From Branchipolynoe longqiensis (lineage: Eukaryota; Annelida; Polychaeta; Phyllodocida; Polynoidae): a stretch of 64,000 bases of DNA. The DNA lies in assembly GCA_030323885.1 (NCBI GenBank), contig CM059198.1, positions 7,400,086 through 7,464,085 of the forward strand, read 5' to 3'. Of the stretch, positions 40,280 through 51,305 are shown piece after piece. The first letter of the stretch is position 1, and each line of letters begins with the position of its first letter. The notes beneath the pieces were generated by a model, which made no database searches, was not told where the DNA came from, and saw only the letters and a list, made by a program, of their open reading frames with translations. A program made the translations under genes and the position numbers.

Positions 40280-41496
40280 GGGCCGGTATTTATAAAGATT
40301 CTTAGAATTGTCTAAGAAAAGTCTTAAGAAATTCTTAACATGCTAAAAATACTCTGAGTGTAAAAAGATTCTTAAGATTATTCTTAGAATTCATCTGAGA
40401 CAAACATTCAGTTTACTTTTAAGAATAACCTTAAGAAAATTCTCAGATGGAATTCCATTCGTCGCTAGGGGATCTTCTCATCTATATTGGCGTTCTCTGT
40501 GGCGGAGTGGTTAGAGTGTCTGACTTTTTTCTAGGTCAGACTCCTAATCTGAGGGTTGTCGGTTCGATTCCCCATGCCCCCAGCTCTGCCAATTTGGATT
40601 TCCACCGCTGTGAATAATTTACAACGTCATCAAAGGCAGGTTGCTCTCATACCATGTCTATGTGGTGTGGGAGGTTAAAAATCCCTTGGGTCGGCAAAAG
40701 TGTAGGCTTGGGCTTTCTATCGACCAGCAGTGGAATGAGGAAGACCAGTCGTCTATGACTGAAATCTCCCCTGCTTAAACAACTAATGGACCAACAACAA
40801 CAAAAATATTTAGCATCATCTGGCAAATCTAGCAGACTAACTGTCAAACAAATAGGTCATTTGTAATCAGCAGAGCTCACACGTGGATCCTGAGATAAAG
40901 TAAGATCATGAATTGATGGTAGGCTTACTAAAATTGTCTTCAGTTTTGGTAGTCACATGGTCGCTACTCCCGCACCCCAGTTCCCGGAACTCTGACATCT
41001 GAGTAGGTGTGAATCGTTCTTTCTAAATAGTGACATGGTGCTGAGCGATAATATGATAATTTACACACCTGCATCAGTAAGTTGCAAACATTATTTGCAC
41101 AATACTTACCACGGTTGCTAACAAGACAGTAAGGGCGATACATAGAGAGATGAGATTCATGATGCAAAAATAAATGACAAAGCAATATCATAACTTTTGC
41201 GAAGATTTATATTCATTTCATTGTCCCTAAATAGCCGTCCGTGTTGCCTTCCAATCCCTCTTATGGCAGCCATTTTGTCCGTGGATAAGAATTCTTAACC
41301 CAACTTAGGAGTCCTTCATATGACTCCAAACCTTTCCTCAATTCTAAGAGCAATCTGAGAGCAACTCTTACATTGAAGAGGAATTCTTATGAATTCTAAG
41401 AATTATTTAAAGATTCTTATATTTAAGAGAAACTCTGACAATTTTCTTTTATTTAAGAATTCCTAAACATTTAAGAATCTTTCTAAATACCGGCCC
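40280..41496. mobile_element. MITE-4 (about 1.2 kb with nested SINE-C)
   Basis: Inverted ends GGGCCGGTATTTATAAAG (40280) and CTTTCTAAATACCGGCCC (to 41496), with many TTCTTAAG/AAGAATTC words in both subterminal regions. CCTGG lies at both outer borders (possible target duplication). A SINE-C interrupts it at 40489-40805. The remaining interior holds no coding sequence. Confidence 0.82.
40489..40805 (+). mobile_element. SINE-C, full head and body
   Basis: Head TGTGGCGGAGTGGTTAGAGTG (box A), long variable arm, GGTTGTCGGTTCGATTCC (box B at about 40558). Body GGGAGGTTAAAAATCCC and GTCGGCAAAAGTGTAGGC; tail ACCAACAACAACAAAAA. Confidence 0.85.
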
Positions 41497-41526
41497 TGGT
41501 GATCCTCTCCATATGGTCCCTTTGTT

Positions 41527-41710
41527 GAATCACTGAAGCAGCGAATCATCAAATCACTGAATCACCGAATCACGCAATCACTGAATCACTGAATCATCAA
41601 ATCACTGAATCACTGAATAATCAAATCACTGAATTATTGAACCACAACATCACCAAATCACGCAATCACTGAATCACCAAATCACTGAATCACTGAATCA
41701 CTGAAACATG
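41527..41710. repeat. 9-bp tandem (AATCACTGA)n
   Basis: About 19 degenerate copies of AATCACTGA/AATCACCGA. Confidence 0.9.
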
Positions 41711-41738
41711 AATCAATGAGAGTCCTATGGCTGCATAA

Positions 41739-42375
41739 TCTGATCGGTTTGAATTTCCACTTTATCCGATAAAAACATTAACTTGAGTATTATAGCCGAA
41801 TGTACTTTAGTATCCTACATGGCTAACTTTGGAGATATTTCAAGTGAAAAATATCAAATTCATTTCGGCAAGCCTGTCAAGATTCTAGCAGCATATGACT
41901 TATTAGTAATAGTTTCTATTAAGTTGGCTTAGTATGTTTTGGTGTTGAAGATTTATACTGCCTATCATGGATAAGCCTGAATAGGCTTGTTTTCACCATT
42001 AGACAGTTTGTCGATAGAAAGCCCGAGCCTACACTTTTACCGACCCAAGGGATTTTTAAACTCCCACACCACATAGACATGGAATGAGAGCAACTGGCCT
42101 TTGATGTCGCTCTAAGTTATACACAGCGGTGGAAATCCAAATCGGCAGAGATGGGGGAACGGGGAATCGAACCACCGACCTTCAGATTAGGAGTCCGACC
42201 TAGAAAAAAGTCAGACACTCTAACCACTCCGCCACAGAGAACACCACAGTTACAACAATAAGTTATTATTAACTACACCAGTATTGAAGTTATATATAAT
42301 ATTATCTAGAATCATATCTATATAACTGTTTTGGTTTTGAAACGCTGATGCTTCGATCGGAGTATACAGCTTTAA
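41739..42375. mobile_element. MITE-1 interrupted by SINE-C
   Basis: Left end GGCTGCATAATCTGATCGG and right end GATCGGAGTATACAGCTTTAA. The interior matches MITE-1 on both sides of the SINE-C at 41945-42250. Confidence 0.75.
41945..42250 (-). mobile_element. SINE-C nested in MITE-1
   Basis: AAGATTTATACTGCCTATCATGG ... GGGAATCGAACCACCGACC (box B) and CTAACCACTCCGCCACAGAG (box A) on plus, that is, minus orientation. It is younger than the MITE copy. Confidence 0.85.
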
Positions 42376-43084
42376 CTGTACCTATGTGAGTGCCATTGAT
42401 GTTTATAATGGCCTATAGCACTTACACACAATGAATAACAATTAGTTTTTGCATTGCTTTAAAAAGAAGCAGCATTTTGTAAGTAGGGAACTGACCCCCC
42501 TCACATCCAGAACCCATCCCGTACACTTAGCAGACCGGGGATATCCATAATGCACCGAGGTACTGTCTGGATATGCACCAGTGGGCAGGTACCGTAAAGC
42601 GTCTTTTTTCTACTCAGATTTTTGTGATGTATATATTTATCCTGCTCATAACGGATAAGTCTGTTAATACTTGTTTTCACCATTGGGCAGCACCAGTCCA
42701 ATTTGATTCAAATCTTTGATATTTAGCTTTCGTAATAATTTAGGTTTTCTTGCTTCTTATTTATGGCTTGTAACTATTTGTAGATCAGTCCGAAATCTAG
42801 CTTTCACTATATTTTGTGTTAATCCATTTAAATATCATTTGTATTTATAGGTTATGCCTAGTAAGCGCCTCATTGCAATTAGGGCAAAAGCTTCTACAAT
42901 AGTTGATTTCCACCACCAATGCAGCCTCTGATGCCACTGGAAGGAGTAATGTGAGTAGCAGCTCACTGTGCAGCATGTTCTGCGAAAAGGGTATAATAGA
43001 GGATTTCCACCATCAACCAGCCCTCAGGGGTAGAACTACCCTGAGTAGCAGCATGCTCTTGTAATACTTGTAATATATGCATAC
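42376..43084. other. No gene; SINE-C scrap
   Basis: 42635-42690 (TATCCTGCTCATAACGGATAAG ... TTGTTTTCACCATTGGGCAG) is the 3' end of a SINE-C in minus. The remainder is unrecognised; ATAGAGGATTTCCA also occurs at 37619. Confidence 0.45.
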
Positions 43085-43347
43085 TAGTGTGCACTAGTGG
43101 TGGTCTTATAGTGCTCCCCCACTGGGAGATCAGGCTGCCGGCACCATGACTATCCCACTGTCACTTTGTCTTATTACTGGGTGAACCGACTGTTTCTTTA
43201 TCCTGTTAGTGATAAACACTTGGCTCGATAGCTACAAGCATCAATTGTGTAAATCAATAGGTTGACTCGGCCAGGTTTCGAACTCCCACCTTCCTCCCAC
43301 ATGGGAACTCTGTCATCTCACTAGGCGATTTGATCATCTCGTCTGGT
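43085..43347 (-). mobile_element. SINE-A, tail missing
   Basis: CTCCCCCACTGGGAGATCAG, CAGGTTTCGAACTCCC (box B), TCATCTCACTAGGCGA (box A region), ending CATCTCGTCTGGTTC exactly where a 42-bp minisatellite begins. Confidence 0.8.
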
Positions 43348-43352
43348 TCAAT

Positions 43353-44195
43353 AAGGGACTTGCCTGCGACCAGACTTTATTTGGGAACAATGGAAAGGGA
43401 CTTAATTGTGCCCAGATGTTATTTGTCAACAACAGAAAATGACTTAAATGTGCCCAGACTGTATTTGTCAACAACAGAAATGGACTTAAATATGCCCATA
43501 TTGTATTTGTCAACAACAGAAAGGGACTTAAATCTGCCCAGATTTCATGTGTCAACACCCAAAAGGAAACACACATGTACCCATATTTTATTTGTCAACA
43601 AGGTAGGTATGGGACTTGTGTGTGCCCAGATTTTATTTATTAACAATTGAAAGAGCCTCACATGTGCCCAGATGTTATTTGTCAACAACAGAAAGGGACT
43701 TACATATGGCCAGATTGTATTTGTCAAGAATAGAAAGGGACTTACATATGCCCAGATTTTATTAGTCAACAAGCTAAAGGAAGTTACATTTGCCCAGATG
43801 TTATGTGTCAACACCAGAAAGGGACTTATTTGTGACCAGATGTTATTTGTTAACAACAGAAAGGGACCTGCATGTGCCAAGATGTTATTTGTCAACAACG
43901 GAAAGGGATGTTTGTGTGCCTAGATTGTATTTGTCAACAATGGACATGGACTTATTTGTGCCCAGATTTTATTTGTCAACAATGGTAAGGGACTTACATG
44001 TGCCCAGATTGTATTTGTCAACAATGGAAAGGGACTGTGTGTGCCCAGATTTTATTTTTCAACAACAGAAACAGACTTGCATGTGCCCAGATTATATTTG
44101 TCGACACAGGAAGGGGACTGACACGTGTCCAGATTGTATTTGTTAACAATGGAAAGAGACTCGCATGCCCCCAATATTTTATTTGTTAACAACAC
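43353..44195. repeat. 42-bp minisatellite, about 20 copies
   Basis: Unit AAAGGGACTTACATGTGCCC then AGATTTTATTTGTCAACAAC(A/G)G. Because the unit is a multiple of three, plus frames read (V)PRLYLSTTERDL-type 14-residue repeats and minus frames NNIWAHVSPFLLLT-type repeats. These are repeat by-products, although several frames on both strands are open for about 100 residues. Confidence 0.92.
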
Positions 44196-44199
44196 CCTT

Positions 44200-44490
44200 G
44201 TTTGGAGTGTCAACAGCTTTACGGTACAAAGGAGGAGTCATTAATTTGTAACAGATTAATTGATAGTGAATCCTTAAAATGTTGCGGAGTTCAATCAATA
44301 TGTGGATAGTGCATATCTCCCCCACCCGGAAATGTGTGGCGGGAATGTCTTTTTTAAATCTGTTTTTTTCTGTTTAGTTTAGTTTTATTTTGATTGAGCA
44401 TGTTCACGCCATAATGTGCAAACACACACACTCATGTCACTAACACATAACAAACATATAGAAGATAGTGCCAATGGGGTTTTGAAATAG
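44200..44490. other. No gene recognised
   Basis: Spacer; GGTTTTGAAATAGGG is directly repeated near 44478 and 44492. Confidence 0.4.
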
Positions 44491-44499
44491 GGGTTTTGA

Positions 44500-44580
44500 A
44501 ATAGGGAAATATCGGGTCTAGAGCGGGACTCGAACCCACATCTCTTTGCATTCCGTGCCAGTGTGCTAACCATTGCAGAT
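44500..44580 (-). mobile_element. SINE-B head fragment
   Basis: GGGAAATATCGGGTCTAGAG, GGGACTCGAACCCACATC (box B), GTGTGCTAACCATTG (box A). Confidence 0.8.
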
Positions 44581-44587
44581 AAGTGAT

Positions 44588-44735
44588 CATATCGGGTCAT
44601 GGTTCCGGTGGCCTGATTTCCCAGTGGGGCAGCACTATAAAGTCGCCATGAGTGTGCACCGTCTCAATGCAGTACCCGCCCTGATATGACCTTAGATGTT
44701 ACCAGGATGTAAAACTCCAATAACCAACCAACCTA
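44588..44735 (+). mobile_element. SINE-A 3' half
   Basis: CATGGTTCCGGTGGCCTGATT to GATGTAAAACTCCAATAACC. Confidence 0.85.
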
Positions 44736-44739
44736 CCTC

Positions 44740-45170
44740 AAGGTCGCTCATCAGTTTTTAAACAAAATTGAACTCATAACCATTTGCAGCACACGGGACA
44801 CTTGACCCTTGAACTCTGACATAAAAAGCTTTGCAAAACGGAAAAGTATGCTTCCTCAGTTTAGAAAACAAATCATGCGCGCGCGCCTTCTTCACCATCA
44901 TGCGTCTGTGATCTTCGCTTTGGTGGGTGGAGGAGGGGGTTGGAGGGCGAAGGGAGAAGAGTCAATAAGACCCCACGCTCAAAATGAAAGCAGTACCAGT
45001 GTGGGGTGCGTGTGATTGAAGTCACTGCACAAAGTGTGCACTTTGTAACCCCAGTCACACTCTCCACAGCCGAGTATCTGGGCCCAGCCAGGGATTACAG
45101 CTAACTGGGCGTGCAAGAGATACAACTAAATCATTGTCTAGCGATAGACCTTAAATGAAGCTTGTAAACC
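44740..45170. other. No gene recognised
   Basis: Contains a CACAAAGTGTGCACTTTGT near-palindrome at 45028-45046. Confidence 0.4.
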
Positions 45171-45174
45171 GTCT

Positions 45175-45727
45175 GTGGTTTGTTGACTCATCATATTTTG
45201 AATTTAAGTGTCCAGAGATAGATGTTAAAACACTGTATTAGATTTACTAGTTTTTTTTGCTGACTCATCATATTGTGAAATTAAGTGTCCTGTGATAGAT
45301 GTTAAAACACTGTATTAGATTTACTGTTTTTTTTTTGCTGACTCATCATATTGTGAAATTAAGAGTCCAGTGATAGATGTTAAAACAATGTATTAAAAGG
45401 TATGTTTTGCTGACTCATCATATCATGCCACTAAGTGTCCAGTGATAGACATTAACATAACATATTAAAACATATGTTGTGTTGATTCATCATAGTGTGC
45501 AACTAATTGCCCAGTGATGTGTATTAAAATAATATATTAAAGTATATGGATTTTTGTCTGACTCATCATATTGTGTCCAGAAAGAGACGTTACAAAAATT
45601 CGGTAAAATTTCAGATTTTTTGCTGAAACATTATTTTGTGCTACTAAATTCTCAGCAGATAGATGTTAAAACAACATATTAAAATGTCAGTTTTTTTGCT
45701 AACACATCATATTGTGCAACTAGGTGC
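45175..45727. repeat. About 70-85-bp satellite, left block
   Basis: Degenerate copies of TTGCTGACTCATCATATTGTG, AAGTGTCCAGTGATAGATG and TTAAAACAATGTATTAAAA; about seven units. Confidence 0.85.
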
Positions 45728-46442
45728 CCAGGGGCCATATGCAGGAGTCAGTGGTAAACGGTGGTAGCGTGCCAAAACGGTGGTAAGCGGGAATTTCCTG
45801 GTTAGCGGCGAAAAATGGGATGCACGAAGCGGTGATAGGCCTAACACCAAAACCTTAACCGGTGGTACCTTACCCCTGATAGATAGGAGGTACAGCGAGT
45901 GCATTAGGCCCAAATCTATTCAATGCGACCATATTTAACAGAATTAAATACGCAATAAGTGAAATTTCAACAAATTAACCCTAAATTTGAAGCAAAATTA
46001 ACGTCTCTGCCGCATCGGTGGAGATATTAATGTTTTCAAATCGACGAATGTAAAGTAAACAAATCACCGCTGCCGCCGCCGCATCGACGTCGCTTTGTAT
46101 ACTGGTGGCGGCAGCGGCGGTTGCTTACATTCGTCGGTTCGAAAATATTAATATCGCCGCCAATGCGGCGGTAGCCTTAATAACACTTCGAATTTAGGGT
46201 TGAATTGATAAAATTTCACTTATTGCGTATGTAATTCTGTTAAATATGACAGCATTGAATAGATTTGGGGCTACATGACGCAGAGAGATTTCCCAAATCT
46301 ATAAATAACTTCACGGGTAGCTATAATCAAAGTGTTACGCGCTCCTCCATACGACTTGACACAGTTCTCGATGTCGGCGATAGCTACCCGGTAATAGGCT
46401 GTAACACCAAAACCTGATACCACCGACTCCAGCATACAGGCC
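45728..46442. mobile_element. MITE-5, foldback element inside the satellite (about 715 bp)
   Basis: Outer ends GGGCCATATGCAGGAGTC and GACTCCAGCATACAGGCC are inverted. Two long inner arms, 45906-46080 and 46110-46265, are inverted copies (both hold AAATCTATTCAATGC, ATTTAACAGAATTA, CGCAATAAGTGAAATTT and a GCCGCC-rich tip) around a loop of about 30 bp. The satellite resumes on the other side. Confidence 0.85.
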
Positions 46443-46690
46443 CAGGAATATACCTTAAACCAACATATTAAAAGGTCACTTCTTTGTTGACTCATCATAC
46501 TGTGCAACTGTACACTTTGAAACAATGTATTAAAATGTATGTGCTTTGCTGAATCGTCATGAAATGAAAGTATTTGCCCAGTGATAGGCATTAAAACAAA
46601 GCATGAAGATATCCCTTTACCCTTCCTGATATGACCTTAGATGTTGCTAGGACATAAAACAACAACAAACATATATCCTTTTTTTGCTGA
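46443..46690. repeat. About 70-85-bp satellite, right block
   Basis: Further units (TTGTTGACTCATCATACTGTG, TTGCTGAATCGTCATG). Interrupted at 46622-46672 by a SINE-A tail of about 50 bp (TCCTGATATGACCTTAGATG ... AAACAACAACAAAC). Confidence 0.8.
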
Positions 46691-46879
46691 CTCATGATGT
46701 TGTGACGAGAGTCACAGGTTCCAGCTGTTTATGAGAGTCGCTGAGAGGGTCATTACTTATGAGGTTTATGTTCACAGTTCACCATGACAGTCTGTGATAT
46801 GAAGACAATCAATCATACTATTTTCTGATGACATTTTCTGATAATACTTTGCTTAGAGAATTCGCTATGATAGTTTGTA

Positions 46880-48120
46880 ATGCCAGTTTGTGCTACCAGT
46901 TCATGATATGATGACAGTAACAACACCAGTTCATGATGACAGTTCACGATGACATTCCTTGATGCCAGCCCACGGTATGTGATGACATTCCATGATGACA
47001 GTTCATGAGTCAGTTTATGCTGACAGTTCATGATGACAGTTCATGGTGGAAGGACATTATGTCAGTTCATGATGAGAGTTCATAGTGACAATGCATGGTG
47101 ACAGTGCATGCTGACAGTTCCTGATATCAGTTCATGCTGACAGTTCATGATGTCAGTTCATGCTGACATGTCATGATGTCAGTTCATGCTGACAGTTCAT
47201 GCTGACATATAATAGTGCCAGTTCATGGTGGCAGTTCATGATGTCAGTTCATGATGACAGTTCATGGTGACTACATGGTGATGAGTTCATGGTGACAGTT
47301 CATGGTGTCAGTTCATGCTGACAGTTCATGACGACCGTACATGGTGTCAGTGCATGAGTACAGTGCGTGATGTCAGTTCATGGCGACAGTTTATGCTGAC
47401 AGTTCATAATGCCAGTACATGATGACAGTACATGATGTCAGTTCATGCTGATAGTTCATTGTGACAGTTCATAGTGACAGTTCATGATGAGGGTTACATA
47501 TGTCAGTTCATGATGTCAGTTCATGTTGACAGGTCATGCTGACAGTTAATGGTGACAGTTCATAGTGACTGTTCAGAGTGACATTTCAGGGTGACAGTTC
47601 ATGGTGGCAGGTCAGAGGGACAGTCCATGGTGGCAGTTCGTAGTGACAGTTCATGCTGACAGGTCATGCTGTCAGTTCATAGTGACAGTTCATCGTGGAA
47701 GTGCATGATGTCAGTTCATGTTGACAGTTCATGGTGACAGTTCATAGTGACAGTTCATGGTGGCAATTCATAGTGACCGTTCATAGTGATAGTTCATGCT
47801 GTCAGTTCATAGTGACAGTTCATGGTGACAGCTCATGATGCCACTTCATTTTGATAGTGCATGCTGTCAGTGCAGGGTGACAGTTCATGGTGACAGTTAA
47901 TGGTGACAGCTCATGGTGAGGAGTTCATAGTGATGGTTCATGGTGTCAGTTCATGGTGCTAGTTCATGATGGTAGTTCATGATGACAGTTCTTAGTGACA
48001 CTTCCTAGTGACAGTTCATGATTTCAGTTCACTTTGACAATTCAGGATGACCGTTTATTATGACGTTTTGTGCTGACAATCTGTGATGGCACTTAATGAT
48101 GGCAGGTTGTGATGACAGTT
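46880..48120. repeat. 13-bp minisatellite (GTGACAGTTCATG)n
   Basis: Roughly 90 degenerate copies, with variants ATGTCAGTTCATG and CTGACAGTTCATG. Decaying copies extend to about 46690 on the left and 48290 on the right. Confidence 0.92.
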
Positions 48121-48422
48121 TATGGTTTGCTGTCGCATTGACGGTCACTTATGCTGGTTAGTGTTGATATCTACTGATGTCAGTTAGTGCTGAAATTTAG
48201 TGATGACATTTAATGACAACAGTTATTGATAACAATTATAATAACCTGGCTTGATGAAAGTTATTTTAACAATTTAGTGATGAGATTTAATCCAAGCAAA
48301 CATGGTTGATAGTTACTGATTCTATTGATGAAAGTTTAGGTGAGTGTGGTCGTGATAGTAAGGGTTTGACACATGAGCAGTACGATTTGTTGACAGCACT
48401 CACCTGCAATAAGACAGACATT

Positions 48423-48481
48423 GACAGCATTAGTGCTAGGACGTAAAGCAACAACAAACAAACAAAGAGACAGCATTAGTG
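48423..48481 (+). mobile_element. 33-bp SINE-A tail insertion with 13-bp target duplication
   Basis: GACAGCATTAGTG at 48423-48435 and again at 48469-48481. Between them lie only CTAGGACGTAAAGCAACAAC and a CAAA tail (48436-48468). Confidence 0.9.
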
Positions 48482-48540
48482 ACTTTCAGATCCCTAGAAT
48501 TTGGAGGAGATGAAACACTTGTGAATTGAATGAAATAGGA

Positions 48541-48870
48541 GGAGCGGGACGTAGCTTAAGTGGTAGAGTGTCCACCTGTGATGGTGTCGGGCATCCTATC
48601 GATCCTGCTCAGTGGACCCATTTGCAGTTTCCAACCAGTGGTCCACAACTGGTTCATCAAAGGCTGTGCTATGTGCTGTCCTGTCTGTGTGAAGGAAAGT
48701 GCATATAGAAGACCCGTTGGTGCTTATCGGAAATAGTAGCCAATGTGGTGAAGTGGGTTTCCTCCAAAGAAATATGTCAAAAATGACCATGTGTTTGACG
48801 TCCAATAGCTAATGATACAAGATGCAAATTGCACTAGAGGTGTCTTTAAATAAAACAAGCTTTTTGAACA
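48541..48870 (+). mobile_element. SINE-M, full length, mollusc-type tRNA SINE
   Basis: Flanked by AAATAGGA (48533-48540 and 48871-48878). Head GACGTAGCTTAAGTGGTAGAG (box A). Body CCAACCAGTGGTCCACAACTGG, TATGTGCTGTCCTGTCTGTG, GTGCATATAGAAGACCCG and GTGGGTTTCCTCC; end GTGTCTTTAAATAAAACAAGC. I recall this body and end from SINEs common in bivalves and gastropods; this was not searched. Confidence 0.85.
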
Positions 48871-49352
48871 AAATAGGATGATAGCAATCTGATATATTAT
48901 TTATGTGATAGGCTGTGTCATAGCGTATGGGTGATTCCCCCTTGGCTGACTTAAATACAACATAAAGAGAGGAGTGTCAGGGTGATGCGCGAAAAGGAAG
49001 AAGGGAAGGCGGGGTTGGAAAATAAGGCGTTTATTCTACGCCTCAACAGAGAAACATACAGGGTAAACAAGGATAAGCTCCAGGGAGTGACAGTGAGAAA
49101 GCTTATAAGGAGCAAGGTAAGGTAAATAAGGCTCCGGGGAGGAGTGAAAACCTCAGAAGGAGGAACAATGTATATAGTAAGGAGAAGGTAGAGGCTCATG
49201 AGGAGCGGATAGGATAATGTTCGAATGGATTAAATGTCAGTAGAGTGAGGGGGTCCCGAGGAGCCCTCCACCAAAAAAGGCGGAGAGGGCTCGCGGCGCG
49301 CCCGAGGGTAGAGGCGGGGCAGCAGGGAGGGGCGGCAGGGGGGGGGCATGAG

Positions 49353-49772
49353 TCAGGGGCCAGGTTCCCTCTGGGGGCGGCGAGTGTCCGTGGCCTGCGT
49401 TGACAGGGAGCGGGCGGCCAAAAAGGAGGAGGCCCGCTCCTTGGCGACATGCGGTGAGGAGGTCCGACGAGGGTGGAGCAGGGGGGCAGCGAAGTCCTCA
49501 GGGCTGGGTGGGGTGGCGGTTGGGGGTGGATCAGGTGGGTCGGTGAAGGCGGTGTCGTGGGGGTCGGCGGCAGAGGGCTCCTCGTGGGACTGGGCTGGGC
49601 TGTGTGCTGAGGCGTGAGGCCCGAGGTGGTGATCCCCGGCTGGGACTGGGCGGCGCTGCGATCGGTGGTCGCTGGGAGGTTGTCGGTGGGAGTTGCGGGG
49701 CTGTCGGCAGTGGTGAGGGTGAGGCGCCGGAGGGGGCCCCCCGGGCCGGCCGGGGGGAGGCCGGCGGATCAA
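49353..49772 (-). CDS. Downstream GC-rich frame of the gag-only element
   Basis: A minus frame of 139 residues, very rich in Pro, His, Arg and Ser (for example DPPDPPPTATPPSPEDFAAP), directly after the Gag stop in another frame. The ending REPGP precedes a stop. It may be an extension of Gag after another indel, or only open because of high GC content. I recognise no domain. Confidence 0.25.
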   Translation of the reverse strand: MIRRPPPGRPGGPPPAPHPHHCRQPRNSHRQPPSDHRSQRRPVPAGDHHLGPHASAHSPAQSHEEPSAADPHDTAFTDPPDPPPTATPPSPEDFAAPLLHPRRTSSPHVAKERASSFLAARSLSTQATDTRRPQREPGP

Positions 49773-50978
49773 AAATCCGCCGAGGTGGGCGGGGGGGTCT
49801 GGCGCTCACGGGTTTGTTTTGTGATGCAGTCGGCCTCGCTGTGCATGGTTAGGACGCGCCTCACATTGGCGCAGTATGCACAGACGTGACGGCGCCTGTC
49901 CCCCGCCTCACCGTGGGCCTCCCCGACGTGGGCCCGATCGCACGAGGCGGGGGCGCGGTTCCAGGCCGGGCAGGGGGCCCCGTGGGTGTCCCTGTCGTAG
50001 GTGGCGCGGGCGTCGGCTTGGACTCGGGGGAAGTGCGCGCCTCGGTGGAGAGGGTCGGGTAGGCGGGCAGGGGCGGCGGTGGCTTGCTCCTCGGGCATGG
50101 CGAGGCAGTCTAGTCTCATGAGGTTGAGCGCTACCGGGTCGTGCCAGCCCTGGGGGAGGGTTCCGTCCGCGATCGCGGTAAACACGGTCTCGGAGTAGCG
50201 GCGGACGGTCGCCCAGGGGTAAATGAGGTTATCCCGTGAGACTGCTAGGTGGTGGTGGTGGAGTCCCTGGGCGGAGTGGGCGGGGAAGTCGGGGTGGTCG
50301 ATGAGGGTGAGGAGGGCGAGGGTATACTTCATCCGTCCTCGTCGCCTCCCCCCTCTTCACCGGCTTCCTCTCGGCCCCTCGTTTCACCAGGTCGGAGGGG
50401 AAGATGTAGCTGGCCGGGATCCCTTGGTGCCTGACGGAGTGTCGCGCCTCGGCGGATGCCAGTATGTCCCGGACGGCGTCGGCCGCAGAAGCGGGGCTGT
50501 GCCGGATGGCCTCCTCGTGGTAGGCCGGCGAGGTGGCTGGCGGTGCTTGACTGGAGAGGTGACGGTACCTCTCGTACTCCGGGTGCGCGGCCCCGGGGAG
50601 GGACGCCTGAGGCGGCGGCGGGGGCCGGGCTGTGGTGGCGGTAGTCGCCCGAGGCGTCGGGGCGGCCTGGCGCCTCGGGGCAGATGAGGGGATCACCGGT
50701 GTGGGGCGGGGTTCCCCGGTCTCCAGGGAGTCGATCCGGGCGTGGAGGTCAGCCGTCGCCTGGCGCGCCTCGGCGGCGGACTGCTGGTGGGCGAGCTGGA
50801 TGCGCTGGAGTGCCTCCAGCACTGTCGACATCTCGGAGCCCGAGGTGCGGCCCGAGGGTGCCGCGGGGGACGCCGGGGCGTAGGCCGGGGACTCGCCCCG
50901 GCCGGGTGCTGGAGAGGGCCCCGGGGTGCAGGGGGCGGCCCGGGATCCCTTCCGTCCACGTCCTTTTCCTTGAGGCAT
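49769..50978 (-). CDS. Gag-like protein with C-terminal zinc-binding segment, one frameshift
   Basis: I place the start at the ATG at 50978 (MPQGKGRGRKGS), because the longer upstream frame runs through the leader and TATA box. Residues 1-50 are basic and Pro/Ala-rich; 51-87 form a likely helix/coiled coil (EALQRIQLAHQQSAAEARQ). A disordered stretch follows, then DAVRDILASAEARHSVRHQG and IPASYIFPSDLV (about 165-198). A one-base shift in a C6 run (plus 50343-50357) moves the reading to the frame of MKYTLALLTLIDHPDF. That continues with NLIYPWATVRRYSETVF and CPAWNRAPASC, and ends in HVCAYCANVRRVLTMHSEADC in pieces, a Cys/His cluster I associate with DIRS/tyrosine-recombinase-element Gags. It would package element RNA. 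Total is about 400 residues. The shift may be real or a homopolymer error. Codon third positions are strongly G/C, unlike every other coding remnant here. Confidence 0.55.
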
Positions 50979-51083
50979 GCTGAGGCTGAGCTGGGGCAGA
51001 GGTCCGAGGTGGAAGAGCCAAGGCAGGAAAAGACAGGGAGCAGGAAGGCGGCAGGAGGGTGAGTGCTGAGGGAGGCCGGCGGG

Positions 51084-51099
51084 CGGCCTTATAAGGGAA
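51084..51099 (-). promoter_or_regulatory. TATA-type core promoter of the gag-only element
   Basis: CCCTTATAAGGCCGCC on minus, conserved in the copy at 23113. The predicted start is about 30 bp downstream (GGCCTCCCTCAGCACTC), about 80-90 bp before the ATG. Confidence 0.5.
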
Positions 51100-51305
51100 G
51101 GGGGGGGGCGGCGACAGCAGCTGAGGTGTGAAAGCTGGCGACCCGGGGGAGGGCGAGAGGTGGCGAGCAGCGGGCGTCGGGTGAGGCGCGAGGGCTGCGC
51201 GACCCAGGGGGCGGGGGAGGTGGCGACGCGCCGCGCCATCTGCCGAGGTGAGTAGGCACCGCGACACGGGTAGGGGGGAGGGTCTCTTCCTCTCCTCGAA
51301 TCAAG

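Noticed and set aside
43330..44146. Tandem LYLSTTERD peptide repeat as a gene
   Set aside because: The minus strand is equally open and units contain independent stops and indels; it fits a 42-bp minisatellite.
49876..50687. Plus-strand Arg/Gly-rich frames opposite the Gag
   Set aside because: Antisense shadows produced by high GC content; the minus frame has the promoter, helix and Cys/His cluster.
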